A DNA stretch of 47,893 nt from assembly GCA_002328075.1 (NCBI GenBank), contig DCVT01000047.1:1-47893 (forward strand), given 5' to 3'. The first letter of the stretch is position 1; every line of letters begins with the position of its first letter. Made by a program: the position numbers and the translations under genes. Origin of the DNA: Anaerolineales bacterium UBA2181. Lineage in GTDB: Bacteria > Chloroflexota > Anaerolineae > Promineifilales > UBA4811. A model generated the notes under the pieces. It did not search any database and was not told the origin of the DNA. It worked only from the letters and a program-made list of their open reading frames with translations. Positions 43,143 through 47,893 of the stretch are shown one piece after another.

Positions 43143-43175
43143 AACACGCAGGTACTTGCCTGCGTGTTTTGTTTT
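43143..43175 (+). terminator. Terminator in the SWIM gene leader
   Basis: A stem of about 10 bp (AACACGCAGG / CCTGCGTGTT) with a 6-nt loop runs into TTTTGTTTT. It lies ~65 nt after the predicted start at 43080 and 38 bp before the gene, so it would yield a ~95-nt RNA or act as an attenuator. Confidence 0.8.
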
Positions 43176-43213
43176 ATGGGCAGTAGTGTCCAAAATGGGG
43201 AAAGGAGTGGGTG

Positions 43214-43471
43214 ATGGATTATGGGATAATCGGCAAAGTTGAAAAGGCCAAGCGATACGCCGAACAGATAGACCGAGTCCGTTTTGACGAATTTGCGGTC
43301 ACCATCGATGGCGACAACAATCCACATCAGGTGTCATACTCCCAGGGAAATTGGAGCTGCGATTGTCATTTTTTTGCCACCCGCGGCTTTTGTAGCCATA
43401 CGATGGCGATGGAGCGAATCCTGGGCGCCATGCTGCCGCAACCAGCAAACGGCACGTTAGCCATCGCCTGA
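43214..43471 (+). CDS. Mini SWIM zinc-finger protein
   Basis: 85 aa, almost only a SWIM domain: WSCDCHFFATRGFCSHTMAM gives the CxC...CxH zinc ligands at about residues 53-66. An N-terminal helix (YGIIGKVEKAKRYAEQIDRVRF) precedes a small beta part (FAVTIDGDNNPHQVSY). ATG 43214 is 6 nt after AAAGGAG; GTG 43211 is possible. SWIM domains bind DNA or proteins. It has its own strong promoter, an attenuator-like leader and a terminator, so it is a single-gene unit. Confidence 0.85.
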   Translation: MDYGIIGKVEKAKRYAEQIDRVRFDEFAVTIDGDNNPHQVSYSQGNWSCDCHFFATRGFCSHTMAMERILGAMLPQPANGTLAIA

Positions 43472-43489
43472 TTGGCCGCCCGCACTGAA

Positions 43490-43531
43490 AAACGAGCGGA
43501 AAGGATCTTCCTCTCCGCTCGTTTGCTTTTT
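43490..43531. terminator. Bidirectional terminator
   Basis: An 11-bp stem AAACGAGCGGA / TCCGCTCGTTT (43490-43500 / 43514-43524). GCTTTTT follows in the plus sense and TTTTTC in the minus sense. It serves both the SWIM gene and the convergent phosphatase gene. Confidence 0.9.
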
Positions 43532-43549
43532 GGGGCACACCTCAGCTTG

Positions 43550-44278
43550 TTACTGCAGGTCCCGGTGAAGCGGCCGCTCCGTGCCGAATGCGCCGCCCCC
43601 TGAAAGCGTAGCGGCGCCAACGCCCTCAACTGCACCTGCACCCAGTCCCGCGCCCCCATCCAAGTGACTGGTGTCATTCAGCAACACCAGCCGCGGTTCA
43701 CCCATCGAGAACTCGAAAATGCTGAGACCCGTGTTCCCTCGCGTCGAGATGCGGTCCAGCCCGCTCAGCGGCAACCCCACCAGGTGAGCAATCAGCGCTT
43801 TGAGGGCACCCCCATGGCTCACAATCATCACGGTCTCATCCGGATGTCCTGGACACATGCGTTCGAACTCAGCCACAACGCGAGCCTTGAGGGATGCCCG
43901 GCTCTCGCCTCCGCCACGCGAAATATCCTCACCACGTTCCAGGGCCGAGATCTCCTCGGGGAACCGGGCGCGTATCTCGGCCGCCGGCAAACCGCCCCAG
44001 GCGCCTACATCGATCTCCCGCCACCCTTCACGCAGCTGCACCGACAACCTCAAGGCCTCTCCCAAGATTTCGGCCGTCTGGGCAGCACGTTTGAGGTCGC
44101 TGCTGTAGAGCGCGTTTACCTGCCAGGAGCAAACACGCCCCGCCAGCGCCCTGGCCTGCCGACAGCCGGTTTCGTTGAGCGGTATGTCGATGTGCCCCTG
44201 AGGGACGCGCTCGCGATTCCAATCAGTCTCGCCATGCCGCACCAGAATGAGCCGGCTGGGATACGGACCCTTGAACAC
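43550..44278 (-). CDS. Histidine phosphatase (phosphoglycerate-mutase-like)
   Basis: 242 aa. LVRHGETDWN holds the catalytic His; ALYSSDLKRAAQTAEIL, WREIDVGAWGG and the second catalytic His in VSHGGALKALI are present. The length suits a cofactor-dependent PGM-like phosphatase (CobC/GpmB-like), with a Gly-rich tail (GGAGLGAGAVEGVGAATLSGGGAFG) of low complexity. Substrate unknown. Its ATG lies 3 bp after the SEC-C gene's stop, so translation is likely coupled. Confidence 0.88.
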   Translation of the reverse strand: MFKGPYPSRLILVRHGETDWNRERVPQGHIDIPLNETGCRQARALAGRVCSWQVNALYSSDLKRAAQTAEILGEALRLSVQLREGWREIDVGAWGGLPAAEIRARFPEEISALERGEDISRGGGESRASLKARVVAEFERMCPGHPDETVMIVSHGGALKALIAHLVGLPLSGLDRISTRGNTGLSIFEFSMGEPRLVLLNDTSHLDGGAGLGAGAVEGVGAATLSGGGAFGTERPLHRDLQ

Positions 44279-44281
44279 GCG

Positions 44282-45130
44282 TCACCGTCCCCGTCGCCCG
44301 GCCAAGCGCGCAACTTGTGCCAGAGGGCTCTTGGGGCGATTGGGATCCAGCCGAGCTACCGGCGGCCGGCCGGCTTTCTCGGCCGCGTCTAGTTCATAGT
44401 GTGCAAATAGGTAACTGTGACCCCGGAGGAACTGATCCCACTGCCGATCTGGCGAGCGTTCCTGTTCTGCTGCCCAGGCCTCAAGGATAAACGGCTTGAG
44501 ACCAACCGCCTCCTTCGCCGGAAGGTAACCTGTTGCTCCGCTCAACCGCAGATGGTCGCGGTACGGCAGCAGCCTGGCAATGAAGACGTCACCGATCTCG
44601 GCCACGCCGGGACCACCCGAGTGCCGTACGATGTGTTCAACCTCATCAAAGAGATGACATAGATGGAGCGTCTGCTTTCCCGGTTCGGTCGCGGCAACCA
44701 ACACATAGGCGCAGGCAGGTTCGGCCGACAGCCAGCCGGACAGCAACGCCGTTTCCCTCTCATCCAGCGTGGCACCCTTTTCTGCGGCATACACGTCCGC
44801 CAGTCGAGGCCGTTCGCCATCGGAATAGTCATAGGTAAACCAGTCAAAAAACCGCAGCGATTCAGATTCACTCATCTGGTGTGCTGTCTCAATGGTGTGA
44901 TACTGGTTGAAAAAGAGCGCGATGGCGGCGGCAAAGGCCTCCGCAAAACGCTCCTCGCGCGCAGTGGCAATCAGGTCCGTACGCAGAAAGCGTGCCGCAC
45001 TCTCCCAGGACCGATCGTCCCTGGCCTGTTCTTGTTCCACCGACAGGTGGCACTGCTTGTACTTTTTACCACTGCCGCAATAGCACGGATCGTTCCTACC
45101 GATCTTGAGTTTCGGAGTTTCGTCGCTCAT
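44282..45130 (-). CDS. SEC-C motif protein
   Basis: 282 aa. The N-terminal SEC-C zinc motif is KIGRNDPCYCGSGKKYKQCH (9-28), with CxCx8CH ligands as in the SecA tail. The remaining 250 residues are a helical domain I cannot name (ESLRFFDWFTYDYSDGERPRL, LLSGWLSAEPACAYVL, HLFDEVEHIVRH). SEC-C domains bind SecB or ribosomes in known cases; here the role is open. The start at 45130 has AAGGAAAG just upstream. It shares a transcript with the phosphatase gene. Confidence 0.8.
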   Translation of the reverse strand: MSDETPKLKIGRNDPCYCGSGKKYKQCHLSVEQEQARDDRSWESAARFLRTDLIATAREERFAEAFAAAIALFFNQYHTIETAHQMSESESLRFFDWFTYDYSDGERPRLADVYAAEKGATLDERETALLSGWLSAEPACAYVLVAATEPGKQTLHLCHLFDEVEHIVRHSGGPGVAEIGDVFIARLLPYRDHLRLSGATGYLPAKEAVGLKPFILEAWAAEQERSPDRQWDQFLRGHSYLFAHYELDAAEKAGRPPVARLDPNRPKSPLAQVARLAGRRGR

Positions 45131-45155
45131 AGCACTTTCCTTTCCCACAGCAGGT

Positions 45156-45183
45156 ATTGTAAATCAGTGCGGCCAAGCGGCAA
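45156..45183 (-). promoter_or_regulatory. Promoter of the SEC-C/phosphatase pair
   Basis: In the minus sense: TTGCCG (45183-45178), 16 bp, TACAAT (45161-45156). About 25 bp before the start codon. Confidence 0.5.
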
Positions 45184-45305
45184 GGTGGACCGGCCCTGGT
45201 GCCTGCCAGAACTGGTTATCACGCCGGGCAGTCTGCCGTGATTGTGCGGGGCATCCGACCGATCGTCATCTGCATCCGACCGAAAGAACCTCGCTGATGC
45301 CCCTG

Positions 45306-45334
45306 TTGACGGTTCAGATAGGTTCAACTACAAT
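45306..45334 (+). promoter_or_regulatory. Promoter of the cyclophilin gene
   Basis: TTGACG (45306-45311), 17 bp, TACAAT (45329-45334). The predicted leader is about 165 nt. Confidence 0.7.
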
Positions 45335-45340
45335 CCGTTG

Positions 45341-45505
45341 ATCTCGCCTTGGTGGCTGGCCCGCGGTACCACAGGTGCCCTGCGGCGCGATAGATCGCTC
45401 ATTGGCCAATCCACTCCAGCACGGGCGCACGGACCGAGACGGTCACCGCAACCTGCCACCAATGAAGCGCAATCCGACGGTCATGACTTGAAACAGGAAT
45501 AACGT
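45341..45505 (+). promoter_or_regulatory. Long structured leader of the cyclophilin gene
   Basis: 165 nt of non-coding leader. TTGGTGGC (45349-45356) can pair with GCCACCAA (45455-45462) around an inner region that includes a small hairpin GACCG-AGA-CGGTC (45432-45444). It matches no riboswitch I recognise. Confidence 0.4.
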
Positions 45506-45991
45506 ATGTCAATGAAACAGTGGACCAAACCGCCCTCCATGCTTATCGACCTCAAAAAGAGCTACCGAGCCACCATTCAGACTGATCGAGGGGCCATCGA
45601 ACTTGAGCTCAACCACCAATATGCGCCCGCTACGGTCAACAACTTTGTCTTTCTCGCCCGGCAAGGTTTTTACGACGGGGGCACTTTTCATCGTGTGATC
45701 AGCGGATTTGTCACCCAGGGCGGCGATCCTACGGGGACTGGACGCGGCGGACCCGGCTATCGGTTCGACGATGAGATCAAGGGGAACCCGCTCCGGCACG
45801 AGACCGGGGTGATCTCGATGGCCAATGCGGGCCCGAACACCAATGGCAGCCAATTCTTCCTCACCCATGCGCCGCAGCCACACCTGGATGGCCGTCACAC
45901 GGTGTTCGGCAAGGTGGTCAAGGGACAGGATTTGGTGACCGCGGCGCAAGCCGGTGACCGGATCCTCACGGTCACCATAGAGGAAAGCTGA
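45506..45991 (+). CDS. Peptidyl-prolyl cis-trans isomerase (cyclophilin)
   Basis: 161 aa, cytosolic (no signal peptide). The cyclophilin core is complete: APATVNNFVFLARQGFYDG, TFHRVISGFVTQGGDP (catalytic Arg in FHRV), MANAGPNTNGSQFFLTHAPQPHLDGRHTVFGKVVKG. It speeds proline isomerisation in protein folding. AGGA precedes ATG 45506. Its own promoter lies 165 nt upstream. Confidence 0.94.
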   Translation: MSMKQWTKPPSMLIDLKKSYRATIQTDRGAIELELNHQYAPATVNNFVFLARQGFYDGGTFHRVISGFVTQGGDPTGTGRGGPGYRFDDEIKGNPLRHETGVISMANAGPNTNGSQFFLTHAPQPHLDGRHTVFGKVVKGQDLVTAAQAGDRILTVTIEES

Positions 45992-46019
45992 CGCTCGTGT
46001 CCATCCCGAAGGAGTTCGT

Positions 46020-47492
46020 CTAGGGAACGCCACCTCGGTTGGGTTGCGCTTGCTCCCGAAAGTCACGCCCGCAATGGTCGGTGCCCAGCCACGGCGGATA
46101 CCGTTCAAGTGAATGATCGCTGGTACTGAACCCGGGGGGCCGTTGTACATCCGGCCAGCTGCCGTTGCCCCATACCAGCACGTCCACAACCCGGCCTTTT
46201 GGATCCAGCGACAACACCTCGTCTCCGAGGTTTCCTAGCACCAGTGAACCACGGCCCCAAGACCGATGACGGATCAGGTCCGGAACCACGGCACTCCGAA
46301 TCAAGAACTCATAATCCGGGTAGGTGCCCCCGTGCGCCAGGGCATATTGTTCACCATCCACTGCCACCACTAAGGCACCGTTAGGGTCGACTGACGCCCC
46401 CGGCGGGAACATGTGCACACCCTCCCGGTCCAGCGGACTGGCAGCATCACCCAGTGACCACCCCACCAGATCGTACCGCTGGCCGGTTGGATTGTGCAGT
46501 TCGATCCACTCCAGGGCATCCCCACTGGCCGGTCTGAACAGCACCTCCGAGACCAGAGGATACTGCGGCACCGCACGCCAACCGTTGGTCACTAAAGGCA
46601 GCATGGCCAGGTGTGGCCAATCTCGCTCGAAATAGCCTGCCAAAAAGCCAAACCCTTCATCGGCACCAACCTGCAGAGCCAGGGAGCGATTTGCCTTGCT
46701 GCCCCCTTCTGACCCGCCCAGGGTGCCTATGTGAATGTACCCCTCACCATCGACCTTGACCAGGAGCATTTGGTTGTAGATCTTCCAGCGGTCCCCGTCG
46801 GCGAGTTGGCATTCCAGGTCCCATTGCTCGTCAGATGATATCTCGTGAATATGGTTACAGGTGGCCTTGTTTTCCTCGCGCACGGCCGCTGCTGCACCAT
46901 CCAGCAGCAGCCGGACCCGCGCACCGCGGCGCGCGGCTGCAATGTACGCGACTAGGCGCAGGTTCGGATCCGTCGTTGCACTACTGCCAGGGCCACCCCA
47001 TTGTAGTGGTTCATGAGCCTGCTCTGCCAGCACAATGTCACCAATACCAGTTCGGCCCAATAGGCCAAGCATGCTGCCCGCACTGCGCAGGCTATTGGCC
47101 GGCGATTGGACCATCTCGAACCCCCATTCGCCGGTCAGCGCCAGAGGGGCGGTCATGTACACCGGCAGAGCAACCCGGTAAGTGAGGGTGATGGGGACGT
47201 AACCAACCGGTGGCCCCGCAACCAGATCGGCCGCGATCAGGTCCGAGTGATGAAACGGGTCCGCGTCCCATGAGAAAACAGCATCCAGGCGGGCCACCAC
47301 CCCCGGTGCATCGGTGATGATACCCACGCCGCGATGGCCGTCGGTCCCATTTCGTTTGTCATCCCATGGCATCGAGTCTTGATCCAGGCCGGTGGACCCT
47401 ATGAGCGCGCGTTTGCCGTCCACAATGACAAAGTTGGCTTGCTGGTTTGAGTATCGCCGGTATATGTTATCTGCAGGGTTGCCCATCATCAA
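46020..47492 (-). pseudogene. 5'-truncated PLD-like / lamin-tail protein with lost HKD residues
   Basis: The open frame encodes 490 aa from TTG 47492 and is open back to about 47532, where an in-frame TAA occurs; the homologous sequence already begins in mid-domain (GNPADNIYRRYSNQQANFVIVDGK). Two PLD-type units are seen. In the first HKD site the H and K positions read Q and N (QQANFVIVDG); in the second they read Y and Q (YNQMLLVKVDG). A lamin-tail domain follows (about 325-450: VSEVLFRPASGDALEWIELHNP, VGWSLGD, FPPG). No ribosome site or signal peptide is seen. Probably the 3' part of a longer secreted protein, broken at its 5' side beside the tnpB element. A non-catalytic expressed protein is possible. 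Confidence 0.65.
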
Positions 47493-47553
47493 CAGGCAAC
47501 AACCCCCATTTGAGCTGATCAGCTGGCATAGTTACCCGTTGTATGGACAACCA

Positions 47554-47893
47554 TTACACGGGTGTTTGGACCGGGCTGACACTTGCGCCTGCGCGCAGTG
47601 CAGGTGTTGACCTTTGGTAGCTCTCGCCACCTGCCTGGGCAGGCGAGGTGTCTAGCCCGGCGGATGGACTACGGGCATCCGGGAGACCGCGCATGAACCG
47701 GATCGCCAGCGCTGCCTCCACTTCGCGGAAGGAAAGCGAGTTCATTTCCTCGTCGCGCTGGCGTTCAGCGATATTGGAGGCCGCGTTCTCATCCGCGTTG
47801 GCGGCATACCCGCACCACAGGCACACAAACTGGTCCTGGGTGCGGCGGTTCATCGATAGGGTAAAACCACAGGCAGAACACTGTTGGCTCGAA
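47554..47893 (-). CDS. tnpB: IS200/IS605-family TnpB (OrfB), C-terminal part
   Basis: The 5' part lies beyond the right edge; 112 codons are seen. The zinc ribbon SSQQCSACG ... NRRTQDQFVCLWCGYAANADENAASNIAERQ is the TnpB C-terminus, including the third RuvC acidic motif DxNAAxNI. TnpB is an RNA-guided nuclease that favours retention of its transposon. The last ~60 codons are atypical (SPSAGLDTSPAQAGG...) and probably double as the omega-RNA scaffold and transposon right end, as in studied IS605 elements (inference). Confidence 0.87.
   Translation of the reverse strand, partial: SSQQCSACGFTLSMNRRTQDQFVCLWCGYAANADENAASNIAERQRDEEMNSLSFREVEAALAIRFMRGLPDARSPSAGLDTSPAQAGGESYQRSTPALRAGASVSPVQTPV
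47622..47646 (-). other. Hairpin in the tnpB 3' end (possible omega-RNA scaffold)
   Basis: CTCGCC and CTGCC on one side pair with GGCAG and GCGAG on the other, an interrupted stem inside the last tnpB codons. GTTGT-ATGG-ACAAC (47539-47552) lies just past the stop codon and may be the subterminal hairpin of the element's right end. Confidence 0.4.

Noticed and set aside
43109..43249. Short leader ORF (ATG ATC CAA ...) running through the SWIM leader hairpin
   Set aside because: The AAGG lies directly against the ATG with no spacing, and the frame overlaps the SWIM start; it looks like chance.
45242..45502. 86-codon ORF ahead of the cyclophilin gene
   Set aside because: It contains the predicted promoter, has no ribosome site, and its translation is unlike any protein.

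Overview
The window most likely comes from a member of the Chloroflexota (Anaerolineae/Caldilineae-like). The DNA is GC-rich. It carries a giant secreted protein built from DUF11, PKD and SdrD-type modules that ends in an 'IYLPIV' tail, a tail type I associate with that phylum. It also carries a DUF4870 protein, a GT39-type membrane transferase, small SWIM proteins, and a lamin-tail/PLD protein of a sort common there. This placement is inference from protein style and gene order; no rRNA or tRNA gene is visible.

Layout. 2-12895 (+): the 3' 12.9 kb of one giant surface-protein gene, closed by a strong terminator. 13264-14554 (+): a double-HTH regulator and a TPR protein. 14649-17355 (-): an EF-G-like GTPase and a DUF4870 membrane protein. 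17541-23908 (+): small membrane protein, GT39-type transferase, scpA, DUF362 protein, greA, ROK kinase, thyX. 31399-23936 (-): the translation/transcription operon nusA-rnpM-infB-rbfA-nrnA-truB-ribF, without rimP or ylxQ. 32374-31529 (-): MBL hydrolase. 32664-32452 (-): a structured RNA with its own promoter and terminator that folds like 6S RNA. 33498-32779 (-): SDR oxidoreductase. 34220-34930 (+): membrane protein. 39763-35129 (-): a compact four-gene operon, DUF488-DUF488-(dual-OB-like)-TPR/RecQ helicase, which is the best candidate here for an uncharacterised nucleic-acid system. 41413-39803 (-) and 41659-42870 (+): divergent L-serine dehydratase and a cystathionine gamma-synthase/lyase type enzyme. 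43214-43471 (+): mini SWIM zinc protein. 45130-43550 (-): SEC-C protein and histidine phosphatase. 45506-45991 (+): cyclophilin. 47492-46020 (-): a 5'-truncated lamin-tail/PLD gene that has lost its catalytic residues, next to the 3' end of an IS605-type tnpB that runs off the right edge.

Regulation. Many sigma70-type promoters are readable (for example TTGACA-17-TACAAT, TTGACA-18-TATACT, TGGACA-17-TATAAT). In at least five cases (EF-G-like, DUF362, nusA operon, MBL, SWIM) the promoter is followed by a GC-rich hairpin inside the 5' leader, and in four of them a T-rich run follows the hairpin, so the leaders look like attenuators. Promoters were found by eye, and no expression data support them.
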